Of a stretch of DNA of 22,608 nt, positions 15,701 to 22,384 are shown in pieces. Location of the stretch: contig JAFMSC010000012.1 of assembly GCA_017353825.1 (NCBI GenBank), forward strand, positions 1 through 22,608, written 5' to 3'. Source of the DNA: Hyphomicrobiaceae bacterium (GTDB taxonomy: Bacteria; Pseudomonadota; Alphaproteobacteria; Rhizobiales; Hyphomicrobiaceae). Numbering within the stretch: position 1 is the stretch's first letter; each line of letters starts with the position of its first letter. The translations under genes and the position numbers were made by a program. The notes beneath the pieces were generated by a model. It worked only from the letters and a program-made list of their open reading frames with translations. It had not been told where the DNA came from and did no database searches.

Positions 15701-15878
15701 GCACGGCGCCGGCGCGGCGAGCCGCTTCGCCATCGGGCTCACCATCGCCGCCGGCATGACCATCGGCACGCTGTTCACGCTGTTCGTAACCCCGGTGGTC
15801 TACACCTACGTCGCCCACGAGCACGCCGCGCACCGCGCGCGCGCCGCGGCGGCGCCACAAGGGCAGCCCGCAGAGTAG
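12798..15878 (+). CDS. RND multidrug efflux permease (HAE-1/AcrB family)
   Basis: A 1026-residue inner-membrane proton-driven pump, full length for the hydrophobe/amphiphile efflux family. The start MRFTDIFIRRPVLASVLSLL is characteristic, and the ATG at 12798 is preferred over an upstream in-frame ATG that would overlap the adaptor gene. The expected twelve membrane helices and two large periplasmic loops are present. Proton-relay residues are in place: Asp400-Asp401 in GLVVDDAIVVVENI and Lys916 in LISKHGILMV. Other landmarks are LTLSPMMSSRLL, the GSIGGPPVQFVI region in the second periplasmic half, and the C-terminal GTLFTLFVTPVVYTY. Likely substrates are drugs, solvents or detergents, not heavy metals. 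The frame is uninterrupted across more than 3 kb, a useful measure of sequence quality here. Confidence 0.95.
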   Translation: MRFTDIFIRRPVLASVLSLLILLVGLASGFSLQVRQFPKLTNTKITITTAYPGANADVIRGFITTPMLQAVASAEGIDTLTSKSVQNVSTIELNLRLDANADRAVSDVLSKIQQVKALLPRESQDPIVVRQTGDPIALMYMSFNSTVMMGSQITDYLIRVVQPRLQTIDGVANAQVFGAQTFAMRVWLNPDKMAALAITPIDVRNALAANNFVTAAGQVKADFVQTTINAETSLSDPAAFAKLVVAQRGDALIRLDDVAAIELGPESADVSTAFDGQKAVFIGLFANPTANPLTVIAKVREAFPDIQSQLPPGLEGAIAYDATKFIEASIKEVVTTLFEAVLIVVGVIFLFLGNLRSTLIPIVTIPLSLVGVMFAMLAVGFSINLLTLLALVLAIGLVVDDAIVVVENIHRHIEEGMAPIDAALAGAREIAVPVISMTITLAAVYAPIGFVSGLTGVLFREFAFTLAGAVIVSGIIALTLSPMMSSRLLRPQHHTSRFGRALDAIFASLRRRYDRRLNRTLERRPVTLLVLIAVMLATGIMYTTTQKELAPEEDQGVVFAQVEVPAAANLDYLEQATAQLGRVFDTVPEKDHLFTIHGFPDIHKSFSGLILKPWDQRHRSQKQVLGSLQEPVAGVANAQVFAFGPPSLPGSIGGPPVQFVITTTADYTQLAQHADKMLTDARKSGLFIFAISDLKFDTPQIELKIDHDKANRLGITMQDLGGSVATLLGGNFVNQFNLYGRSYKVIPQVPRDFRLTSDWLQRYQVRTGPGGLVPLASVVSIEQSVQPNALTTFQQLNSATLSGVPFPGRTVGEVLDFLKAKAAENLPFGFTYDFQGESRQYVQEGSTLVLTFVFALVIIYLVLAAQYESFRDPFIILIALPTAMFGALLPMNMAGLASINIYTQVGLVSLIGLISKHGILMVDYANHLQENEGLSRREAIHKAAGIRLRPILMTTAAMVVGMVPLLTAHGAGAASRFAIGLTIAAGMTIGTLFTLFVTPVVYTYVAHEHAAHRARAAAAPQGQPAE

Positions 15879-16029
15879 GACCGCCGGCGCGTCGCGGTGG
15901 ATCATCCGATGGTGGGCGCGCAGAGGGGATCTGCGTTGCATGTGCGCGATAACGGCCCTCTTGCCGACACCTTTCCGGGCCAGCCTTTTGCAGTTGTTAA
16001 CCCACACCTGGGAAACTCACGAGGATGGG

Positions 16030-16057
16030 TTGACAACGGATTGAATAGTAGACGTAG
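16030..16057 (+). promoter_or_regulatory. Possible promoter of rcdA
   Basis: A perfect TTGACA lies at 16030-16035, with a weak -10-like ACGTAG at 16052-16057 after 16 bases. A start of transcription near 16064 would leave a leader of about 14 bases containing GAGG, 7 bases before the rcdA ATG. The -10 match is poor, so this is a suggestion only. Confidence 0.3.
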
Positions 16058-16077
16058 CGGTTGTGCGAGGTTGTGGC

Positions 16078-16662
16078 ATGGGCGTCTTTGCGGGGCATGG
16101 CCCCCGGGTTAGGGGCGTGACCATCTCGTTCGGCGAGCGTTTCGCCGCTTCCGACCAGTTCGATGCAATTTTCCGCGAGGGCATGGCGCTCGTGGAGCGC
16201 GCGGCCGCCTACCTCGACGGCCCCGGCCGCAAGGAGGCCAAGGCGCTCACCGGCCCGGCCGCCATACTCTACGCCAGCGAGAGCATGCGCCTCACCACCC
16301 GGCTCCTGGAGCTGGCGTCGTGGCTGATGATCCGCCGTTCCTACAAGGAGGGCGAGATCACGGCCGAGCAGCTCGCTCGCAAGCGCGAACGCGTACGCCT
16401 CACCGAGCCGGGCCGCATCTCCCACGTCAAGGGCTTCGACACGCTGCCTGTGGGGTTGCAGGAGTTGATCCGGGCGAGCTTTGCCCTCAACGACCGCATC
16501 GTCCGGCTTGACCTCGCCATGCAGGTTCGCATTGACGAGCCCGATCCCGCCTCTGCGGTGGATGCTCCAACCGTTCCGAGCCCGGTTGAGACGGAGCTCA
16601 CGCGCCTTGAGCGCGCCTTCAGTGGCCGCCCGCGCCTGCGCGCCGTCCCCACTGCGCCGTAG
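16078..16662 (+). CDS. rcdA: DUF1465 / RcdA family protein (regulator of CtrA degradation)
   Basis: A 194-residue soluble, mainly helical protein. The conserved core reads FREGMALVERAAAYLDGPGR, EAKALTGPAAILYASESMRL, TTRLLELASWLMIRRSYKEG and EITAEQLARKRERVRL, with QELIRASFALNDRIVRLD further on. This matches the DUF1465 family, whose characterised member is Caulobacter RcdA. RcdA works with CpdR and PopA as an adaptor that brings CtrA and other substrates to the ClpXP protease during the cell cycle. The ATG at 16078 is supported by GAGG 7 bases upstream; a GTG at 16117 would give a shorter start at VTISFGERF. The C-terminal tail after about residue 155 is Pro/Ala-rich and poorly conserved, as is common in the family. 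No other cell-cycle gene is adjacent. Confidence 0.82.
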   Translation: MGVFAGHGPRVRGVTISFGERFAASDQFDAIFREGMALVERAAAYLDGPGRKEAKALTGPAAILYASESMRLTTRLLELASWLMIRRSYKEGEITAEQLARKRERVRLTEPGRISHVKGFDTLPVGLQELIRASFALNDRIVRLDLAMQVRIDEPDPASAVDAPTVPSPVETELTRLERAFSGRPRLRAVPTAP

Positions 16663-17285
16663 CTGCTGCCCTCCCGTCCTGGGCCGGCCGTCCGGCGGAC
16701 CCCTGCCTCCACAGCCTCGCCGCGGTGGCAGCGCCAGTCCGCTCGTGCGGGGGCGGTCCGCCGTTGGGCTTCCTCGCCAGAGCGCCGTCGTCGCATGACG
16801 TAGCCGCTTCCGTGACGAACTCTGCATGCGGCAACAGCGGCCGCGTACCCGTCTCGACTGTCCGGCAAGGGCTGCTCTCGTGATCGCCAGGCGGCGTTGC
16901 TCAGAAAGCCAGCTAATGAATTGAAATTGATGGAGATGTTGTATTTTTCCCGATGTCAGGCTAACCGTGGCGCGCGGCGGTGCCGCCCGTGTCGGGGCTC
17001 ATGGCAATGATTATCCAATCCACGTTGCCCTTAAGATCCACTTCGAGGCCTACGCTCAGGCCGGGGCGATTATCGCGCCGCCGGCAACGGATCCGCGATT
17101 GCGGCTGCCAGCCTCAGGCTAGCCAACATTCTCCTCGGACTCACACAGGAAGAGACCGGCGACGTCGGCACGCCCAGGGACGGCCGTGCAGCGCGGCCAC
17201 GCCGCAGCGGAAGACCCTGAGCGACAAGCTCGCGTCGTCGCCCATCCACAACACCAAGTAGGGCCAAGGCGCCGCCGACGAGACG
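16663..17285. other. Interval without an intact gene; possible coding remnant
   Basis: About 620 bases between rcdA and the DUF4186 gene. The left part shows nothing recognisable, and there is an AT-richer patch around 16910-16955. From about 17000 the forward strand looks coding-like in two successive frames: GNDYPIHVALKIHFEAYAQA (from 17003), then after a frame change GNGSAIAAASLRLANILLGL (from 17083). This could be a frameshifted remnant of an unknown gene, but I cannot assign a family. Confidence 0.35.
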
Positions 17286-17711
17286 ATGGCCATTACGAAC
17301 CGAATACTCGATGAGGATGCGGCTCCCGCCACGCCCGTGTCGCTCGACGGCGTCTTCGACGCACTCGGCCGCTCGCCGTTCCGGCGCCGGTGCGGGCTTG
17401 CCGCGGCGGAGCGGGCCTACCTGGAGCGCAAGGGCCTCGCTGTCGTCCTCCGGCACGCGCGCGACTTCATCGACAGGCGGCTTGCGCCCAGGCAGCCGCC
17501 TAACGACGGCAGGCAGACGCCGTTCCGTGGCCACCCGGCGTTTGTGGCGCAGCACGCCACGGCCACCTGCTGCCGTTGCTGCCTCGCCAAGTGGCACCGC
17601 ATCCCCCGCGGCCACGCCCTCACGGAACCCGAATGCCAGTACGTTGTCGCCGTGATCGAGCGATGGTTGCGCGGACAGGCGCGACAGCTTCATCGCAGGG
17701 GCCGCAGTTGA
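17286..17711 (+). CDS. DUF4186 family protein
   Basis: A 141-residue soluble protein matching DUF4186 (PF13811). The conserved pattern is clear: LGRSPFRRRCGLAAAERAYL, ARDFIDRRLAPRQPPNDGRQ, TPFRGHPAFVAQHATATCC and RCCLAKWHRIPRGHALTEPE, then YVVAVIERWL. The CCRCC cluster with neighbouring histidines could bind a metal, but the function of the family is not known to me. The ATG at 17286 is the first good start; the upstream sequence GACGAGACG offers only a weak ribosome binding site. The stop at 17711 is 10 bases from the stop of the convergent lyase gene. Confidence 0.85.
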   Translation: MAITNRILDEDAAPATPVSLDGVFDALGRSPFRRRCGLAAAERAYLERKGLAVVLRHARDFIDRRLAPRQPPNDGRQTPFRGHPAFVAQHATATCCRCCLAKWHRIPRGHALTEPECQYVVAVIERWLRGQARQLHRRGRS

Positions 17712-17721
17712 GCCGCTCAAG

Positions 17722-18606
17722 CTAATTGCGCCGGGCCGCCCTGGCGCGGGCGAGCGTGCGCTCGGCGCGGGCGAGGTGCGGCTTGTCCACCATCTGGCCA
17801 CGGTGGGCCAAGGCGCCGGTGCCGGGGTTGTCGGCGAACAACCTCACGATCTCCTCTGCGGCGGCCACCTCTTCGGTGCTGGGTGTAAAGGCGGCGTTGA
17901 TGGTGGCGATTTGGTTGGGATGGATCGCCATCTTGCCAATGAAGCCGTCGCGGGCCGCGGCCTGGGCTTCGAGTGCCAGTCCCTCTGCGTCGCTGAGATT
18001 CACGAACACCGTGTCGATGGCCTTCACGCCGGCCGCCGCTGCCGCGATGAGGGTGAGGTCGCGCGCCAGCCGGTAGGGCGAAGTCCAGGTGCGGCCGTCG
18101 GCCTCGCGGTTGCCGGCGGCGCCCACCACCGCGGCTAGGTCCTCGCCGCCCCAGGTCAGGGCCACTAGGCGCGAACTGGAATCCGCATAGGTGTGGAGCT
18201 GAAACAGGGACGCGGGGGTTTCCGTGGCAATGGCGATGATGCGCGTCGACCCGATGGCTGCGCCGGCCTGTTCCTCGCCATGGCGCAGCGCGAGGGAGAG
18301 CTTGTGCACGTCGTCGCCCGAACGCGGCTTGGGCAGCACGATGCCGTCCGGCCGCGCCGCGGTCACCCCGGCCACGTCGTCCTGCCACAGGTCCGTCTCC
18401 AGCGCGTTGATGCGCACGTAGAGCCGCGGGCGGCCCTCGCGCGGGGACGCGTCGGCGATGTACTGCGCGGCGAGCGTGCGCGCCGCGGGCTTGCGCGCGG
18501 GGCTCACCGAGTCCTCCAGGTCGAGGATCAACGCATCGGCCCCGCTGTTGAAGCCTTTGCCGAGCTTCCTCTCGTCGTCGGCGGGGATGAACAGGAGCGA
18601 GCGCAT
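17722..18606 (-). CDS. CitE-like CoA ester lyase (HpcH/HpaI aldolase/citrate lyase family)
   Basis: A 294-residue protein of the CitE/malyl-CoA lyase type, which cleaves or forms carbon-carbon bonds in 3-hydroxyacyl-CoA esters such as malyl-, methylmalyl- or citramalyl-CoA using Mg2+. Landmarks are RSLLFIPADDERKL at the N-terminus, ALILDLEDSV (29-34), VRIN with Arg65, LPKPRSGDD, metal ligand Glu129 in ATETPASLF, metal ligand Asp156 in WGGEDLAA, and GKMAIHPNQI. The ATG at 18606 was chosen because the upstream MaoC-like gene ends at 18612, leaving a 5-base gap, and because family members start at this RSLLF motif. An in-frame ATG at 18654 would overlap the hydratase gene. The exact thioester substrate cannot be decided. 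Confidence 0.88.
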   Translation of the reverse strand: MRSLLFIPADDERKLGKGFNSGADALILDLEDSVSPARKPAARTLAAQYIADASPREGRPRLYVRINALETDLWQDDVAGVTAARPDGIVLPKPRSGDDVHKLSLALRHGEEQAGAAIGSTRIIAIATETPASLFQLHTYADSSSRLVALTWGGEDLAAVVGAAGNREADGRTWTSPYRLARDLTLIAAAAAGVKAIDTVFVNLSDAEGLALEAQAAARDGFIGKMAIHPNQIATINAAFTPSTEEVAAAEEIVRLFADNPGTGALAHRGQMVDKPHLARAERTLARARAARRN

Positions 18607-18611
18607 GCCGG

Positions 18612-19067
18612 TCAGGCCCTCGGCCGCGCGCGCATCATGGCCTGGCGCCGGCACTCGGCCACCAGCTCGCCGCGCTGATTGATGGCTCTGTGCAGGAACT
18701 CGACGATGCCGGCATCCGGACGCGAGCGGGTCGCGCGCTTGGAAAGGACCTCGGTGGTCACCCGCAGTGTGTCGCCGTGGAACACCGGCTTAGGGAACCT
18801 CACCTCGGTCATGCCGAGGTTGGCGATGGTGGTGCCGAGCGTGGTGTCGTTCACCGAAATGCCGATCATCAGCCCCAGGGTGAACAGGCTGTTGATGAGG
18901 GGCCTGCCCCACTCGGTCTCGCGCGAGAACTCGTGGTCGATGTGAAGCGGCTGCGGGTTGTGGGTGAGGCAGGAGAACAGCGTATTGTCCATCTCCGTGA
19001 CGGTGCGCCGGATCGCGTGCTCGAACACGCGCCCCACCTCGAAGTCCTCAAGATACAAGCCTGTCAC
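18612..19067 (-). CDS. MaoC family dehydratase (hot-dog enoyl-CoA hydratase)
   Basis: A 151-residue single hot-dog domain protein from a GTG at 19067, preceded by GAGG with 8-base spacing; a TTG at 19139 would add 24 residues. The sequence LYLEDFEVGRVFEHAIRRTV, TEMDNTLFSCLTHNPQPLHI, DHEFSRETEWGRPLINSLFT and LGLMIGISVNDTTLGTTIAN is typical of MaoC-like hydratases, with the active-site Asn/His region in THNPQPLHID. FPKPVFHGDTLRV and NQRGELVAECRRQAMMR follow. The protein would hydrate or dehydrate an enoyl-CoA in the cytoplasm. It is immediately upstream of the CitE-like lyase on the same strand, so hydration followed by C-C cleavage is a natural two-step scheme. NAD kinase lies 112 bases upstream on the same strand. 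Confidence 0.88.
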   Translation of the reverse strand: MTGLYLEDFEVGRVFEHAIRRTVTEMDNTLFSCLTHNPQPLHIDHEFSRETEWGRPLINSLFTLGLMIGISVNDTTLGTTIANLGMTEVRFPKPVFHGDTLRVTTEVLSKRATRSRPDAGIVEFLHRAINQRGELVAECRRQAMMRARPRA

Positions 19068-19179
19068 GACGCTTGCCTCGCTACCGAGCCTCCCAGTTTG
19101 CTCCACCTTCAGATTGGGAGCGGCGCACGCCGCAGTCAATCTCGGTCGATCCCCACCGGGTCCAAGCCGACATCGAGCC

Positions 19180-19962
19180 CTAATACCGGAACTGTTCAGC
19201 CAGGACGCGCTCGTCCAGGCTGTGGCCGGGGTCGAACATCAAGAACAGGTCGATCCCGCTCGCCTGTTCCACCTCCACGCGCGTCACCGAGCGCGTCTCC
19301 GTGTGGTCGGCGACCGCGTTCACCGGGCGCTTCTCGGCCTCCAGCACATCGAACTGGATCTTGGCCTCGTTGGGCAGGAGCGCGCCGCGCCAGCGCCGCG
19401 GCCGGAACGCGCTGATTGGGGTGAGCGCCAGCAGCGGCGCATTGATGGGCAGGATCGGCCCGAACACCGAGAGATTGTAGGCGGTGGAGCCGGCCGGCGT
19501 CGCCACCAGGGCGCCATCGCAGATCAGCTCCTCCAGCCGCACCTTGCCGTCGATCGAGATTTTGACCTTGGCCGCCTGGTGCGTCTCGCGGAACAGGTGC
19601 ACCTCGTTGATGGCGAGCCCGACGTGCACCTTGCCGGCGCGGTCGACGGCACGCATGGCGAGCGGGTGGATGATGCTGACCTCGGAGCGGGCCAGGCGGT
19701 TCCTGAGGTCGTCCTCATGGTAGTCGTTGGTGAGAAAGCCGACCGAGCCGCGGTTCATGCCGTAAACCGGGATGCGGTCATGCAGATGCGCGTGCAGGGT
19801 CTGCAGCATCAGCCCGTCGCCGCCCAGCGCGACAATGGCGTCGGCCGACTGGACCGGGACATTGCCGTAATCCTGTACCAGCCGCTCCAACGCCTCGTGC
19901 GCCTCCGGCACGTCGCTCGCAACGAAAGCAATCCTCTCGAATTTCCTCGGTAATGTCGCCAT
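19180..19962 (-). CDS. nadK: NAD kinase
   Basis: A 260-residue NAD kinase, which phosphorylates NAD to NADP in the cytoplasm and is normally essential. The family motifs are all present: ALGGDGLMLQT (Gly47-Gly48-Asp49-Gly50), MNRGSVGFLTND (69-80), INEVHL with Asn119-Glu120, ATPAGSTAYNLSVFGPI (154-170), and LTPISAFRPRRW. The ATG at 19962 gives the normal N-terminus (RKFERIAFVASD), although no strong Shine-Dalgarno sequence precedes it. The frame is open further upstream, but that would run through the inverted repeat. It is divergent from cutA, with a 138-base gap largely filled by that repeat. Confidence 0.95.
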   Translation of the reverse strand: MATLPRKFERIAFVASDVPEAHEALERLVQDYGNVPVQSADAIVALGGDGLMLQTLHAHLHDRIPVYGMNRGSVGFLTNDYHEDDLRNRLARSEVSIIHPLAMRAVDRAGKVHVGLAINEVHLFRETHQAAKVKISIDGKVRLEELICDGALVATPAGSTAYNLSVFGPILPINAPLLALTPISAFRPRRWRGALLPNEAKIQFDVLEAEKRPVNAVADHTETRSVTRVEVEQASGIDLFLMFDPGHSLDERVLAEQFRY

Positions 19963-19981
19963 ATTGGAGGCAGAACCCTCA

Positions 19982-20073
19982 GGGGAGGGGGTCAGACCCC
20001 TCGTGGCCAACACTGCGAGCAGATCGCTCGCCGGGATCCCGTGTTGAGATCCCAGGGGTCTGACCCCCTCCCC
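19982..20073. repeat. REP/BIME-like pair of palindromes between nadK and cutA
   Basis: A perfect 20-bp inverted repeat has arms at 19982-20001 and 20054-20073. Each arm contains GGGGTC-A-GACCCC (or its complement), itself a palindrome, and on its outer side carries GGAG, the type of tetranucleotide known to flank REP hairpins of the RAYT-associated class. Between the arms, AACAC/GTGTT and GCGAGC/GCTCGC can also pair, so the whole 92-base element may fold into a branched cruciform. It occupies most of the divergent nadK-cutA promoter gap. No RAYT transposase gene is in the window. Confidence 0.8.
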
Positions 20074-20100
20074 GCCCTTCCTCCTATAAGGCTCGCTCAG

Positions 20101-20430
20101 TTGGACGAAAAGCCCGTTCTCATCTATTCGACGTTCCCAACCTCGGCCGAGGCCGAGCGCATCGGTGGGGCGCTGGTGGATCGTGGCCTTGCGGCCTGCG
20201 TCAATATCCTCCCCGTCATCACATCCATTTACATCTGGGAGGGCAAGCGTCAGCACGACGCGGAGGCCGCGATGATCATCAAGACGCGCGCCGGCCTCGC
20301 CGATACGGTCATCGCCGAGGCGCGCAAGCTCCACCCCTACGCCAACCCGGCCTTCGTGGTGCTGCCGATCGACGGCGGCTCGGCGGATTTCCTGCGTTGG
20401 ATCGGCGAGCAGACGGCGAAACCCGCGTGA
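20101..20430 (+). CDS. cutA: CutA1 family divalent-ion tolerance protein
   Basis: A 109-residue protein of CutA1 length and pattern: VLIYSTFPTSAEAERIGGAL, DRGLAACVNILPVITSIYIW, EGKRQHDAEAAMIIKTR, and KLHPYANPAFVVLPI followed by DFLRWI. CutA1 proteins form very stable ferredoxin-like trimers and have been linked to copper and divalent-cation tolerance, although their exact biochemical role is unsettled. The start is uncertain. A TTG at 20101 gives the usual family length; a GTG at 20041 would add 20 residues encoded in part by the inverted repeat, which looks artificial. The family motif usually reads HPYEVP; here it is HPYANP. Confidence 0.88.
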   Translation: MDEKPVLIYSTFPTSAEAERIGGALVDRGLAACVNILPVITSIYIWEGKRQHDAEAAMIIKTRAGLADTVIAEARKLHPYANPAFVVLPIDGGSADFLRWIGEQTAKPA

Positions 20431-20896
20431 AGCGGCTCAATGTGAGTCGCCCGTGCAATAGGCAAAGGAGAAAAGATCATTAAATCTGCGTGATCGTGCA
20501 AAACCGGTGGACAGCTTCTCAGAAACCACATCCTTGAAGGTGGCTGCCCCATTGACGGCCAATTTGGCAAAGTCTCACATGCAAATTGATTTTGCTGATT
20601 ATTTACGATAGGTAAATGAGTCGAGGGGGCTGCGTTCGGTGCCGCGTCGCTTGGTATGGGCCTCGGGGGCTTGTGCATGAACGCGGTTCCGTATGGACGC
20701 GCCATCTGTGCATAACCCTCGAAGACCCGGTCGCTTCCGCTGCCAAACGGAATGAGCACTGAGCGCCGCTGCCGGCAGCACTGCCGGCGGACGCTCTGAG
20801 GGACGGTGCTTTCCGGGGGCCCTCGTGCCCCTGCCCGGCTGGTCGGATTGGCGATTTGCGGCACCGACGTACAGCTCCCCGGAACAGGGGGCCTAG
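20431..20896. other. Gene-free, partly AT-rich interval upstream of the membrane protein gene
   Basis: About 465 bases without a credible gene. The stretch 20455-20630 is clearly more AT-rich than its surroundings and includes TTGACG followed by GCCAATTTGGC, a short perfect palindrome that could be an operator, near 20555-20570. After cutA, GCGGCTC and GAGTCGC around 20430-20450 can form a small hairpin without a T-run. I see no convincing complete promoter. Confidence 0.4.
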
Positions 20897-22270
20897 ATGC
20901 GACATATCCTGGGAGTTCTGGGCGTCATCGCCGCCAGCATCCTGCTCGGCGTGTCGGCGCTGATGAACTACCGGTTCGGTATGAGCCTCGGCAAGACGCC
21001 GACGGATCAGCAAATCTACGGCATGGCATCGGCCGCGGCCGATTGCTTCAAGGCGCTGGCGCCGTTCTTCTTCTTCGCCGCCATCCGCAACCGCGTGTGG
21101 TCGCAGGCCATCGCCGCCGCCCTCGTCTGGGTGGTGGTGACGGGTTACGCCATGACCTCGGCGTTGGGCCACGCCGCGCTCAACCGTCTCACCACCAGCG
21201 GTGAACGCGCTGCCGCTTCCGCCAGCTACAAGGACCTGCGTGCCGACTCCGAGCGCGCCGAGAAGGAGCTGAAGTGGATCCCGGCGCACCGCCCGGCGGA
21301 AACGGTCGCGGCCGAACTTAACGTGCTCAAGGCGCAACGGCTGTGGCTGCTCACGAACGAGTGCGCCGACATCACCACCAGGTGGGGCCGCGAGTTCTGC
21401 CAGCAGTATTACAAGCTCTCGGCCGAGTACGCCTCCGCACAAGGCGCACAGAAACTTGAGGCGCGCATCGCCCAGAACGGCTCCAAGATCGCCGGCGCCA
21501 ACGGCGCTACGGTCATGGCCGAGGCCGACCCGCAAGCGAGCGTGCTGGCCAGATTCACGGGGTTGCCGCTTGAGACGGTGCAGGCCTCGCTGACCTTGTT
21601 CGTTGCGCTGCTGATCGAGATCGGCTCGGGCTTCGGCATGTACGTGGCGTTTGCCTACTGGCGTCCACACCAGAGCCTGCACGGCGGGTCAAGGCCGCTG
21701 TCGGCGGCGCGGATCGCGGCACCGGTCGAGAGCCGCGGGGAGGACGCGATCTGGTCGAGCAGTGCGACGGCGGCCGAGGCCTCAGGCCCGCCGCCGGCCC
21801 GCCCGTTCGGTGACAACGACAACAGGACCGGACCGAAGTGGATCATGCCGGAGAACGACGTGGAGCTGTTCTACAAGCAGGCCGTCGAGCTTGCTGTGGA
21901 CGGCTCCATCGTCTCCCAGGATCTCTACGACGGTTACAAGCTGTGGGCGAAAGGCAAGGAGAAGCGGCCCCTCAACCACGCCCGCTTCTCCGAGAGTTTC
22001 GAGAAGCTCGGCTACAAGACCGTGCAGATCGCCGGCCGTCAGCGCTACATCGGCATCACGCTGACGCCGGGGCTGCAGGCCGAGCTGGAAAAGAAGGCCT
22101 CCTTTCGCCGGCGCAAGGCCCAGCAGACCCAAGAGGCCGCCGCGGAACAGCCGAGACGTGCCGTAGATGCGGCCGCGGGCGCAGCCGAGCGGCTGAAAGC
22201 GGCGGCGGACGAGATGCGGCCCGCCCCGGACCAGCCGGAAACGACGCCCGGCCGGGCGCGGGCGGCGTGA
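20897..22270 (+). CDS. Membrane protein with a coiled-coil-like middle and a C-terminal winged-helix-like domain
   Basis: A 457-residue protein of no family I can name. The N-terminal part has hydrophobic segments at about 4-24, 51-63 and 69-91. Residues 100-200 are charged and helical (ADSERAEKELKW, AETVAAELNVLKAQRLW) with cysteines at 156 and 168. A further membrane helix lies at about 229-254. A Pro/Ala/Ser-rich linker follows (about 260-315). The C-terminal domain, about 318-390, contains ELFYKQAVELAVDGSIVS, DLYDGYKLWAKGKEKRPLNH, FSESFEKLGY and GRQRYIGITL. This resembles the small winged-helix domain at the C-terminus of phage and plasmid D5/P4-type primases. The tail beyond 395 is highly charged and Ala-rich. 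It stands alone, followed by a strong terminator. The winged-helix assignment is by pattern only. Confidence 0.75.
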   Translation: MRHILGVLGVIAASILLGVSALMNYRFGMSLGKTPTDQQIYGMASAAADCFKALAPFFFFAAIRNRVWSQAIAAALVWVVVTGYAMTSALGHAALNRLTTSGERAAASASYKDLRADSERAEKELKWIPAHRPAETVAAELNVLKAQRLWLLTNECADITTRWGREFCQQYYKLSAEYASAQGAQKLEARIAQNGSKIAGANGATVMAEADPQASVLARFTGLPLETVQASLTLFVALLIEIGSGFGMYVAFAYWRPHQSLHGGSRPLSAARIAAPVESRGEDAIWSSSATAAEASGPPPARPFGDNDNRTGPKWIMPENDVELFYKQAVELAVDGSIVSQDLYDGYKLWAKGKEKRPLNHARFSESFEKLGYKTVQIAGRQRYIGITLTPGLQAELEKKASFRRRKAQQTQEAAAEQPRRAVDAAAGAAERLKAAADEMRPAPDQPETTPGRARAA

Positions 22271-22298
22271 GCGCAGCAGTAACAGCGAGTTTACATCC

Positions 22299-22327
22299 AA
22301 GGGCCGCGCAAGCGGCCCTTACTTTTG
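22299..22327 (+). terminator. Rho-independent terminator
   Basis: A perfect 9-bp stem, AAGGGCCGC at 22299-22307 and GCGGCCCTT at 22312-22320, is capped by a GCAA tetraloop and followed by ACTTTT. It sits 28 bases after the stop of the membrane protein gene and before the ABC ATPase gene. Confidence 0.85.
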
Positions 22328-22384
22328 CCAAGGTTGCCTCTAGATCTCCGGCACCTCATCCCCCCGGAGGAAGGCCAGCGGCTC

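Noticed and set aside
15994..16004. TTAACC sequence upstream of rcdA as a CtrA binding site
   Set aside because: Only a single half-site is present; the second TTAA at the required spacing is absent.
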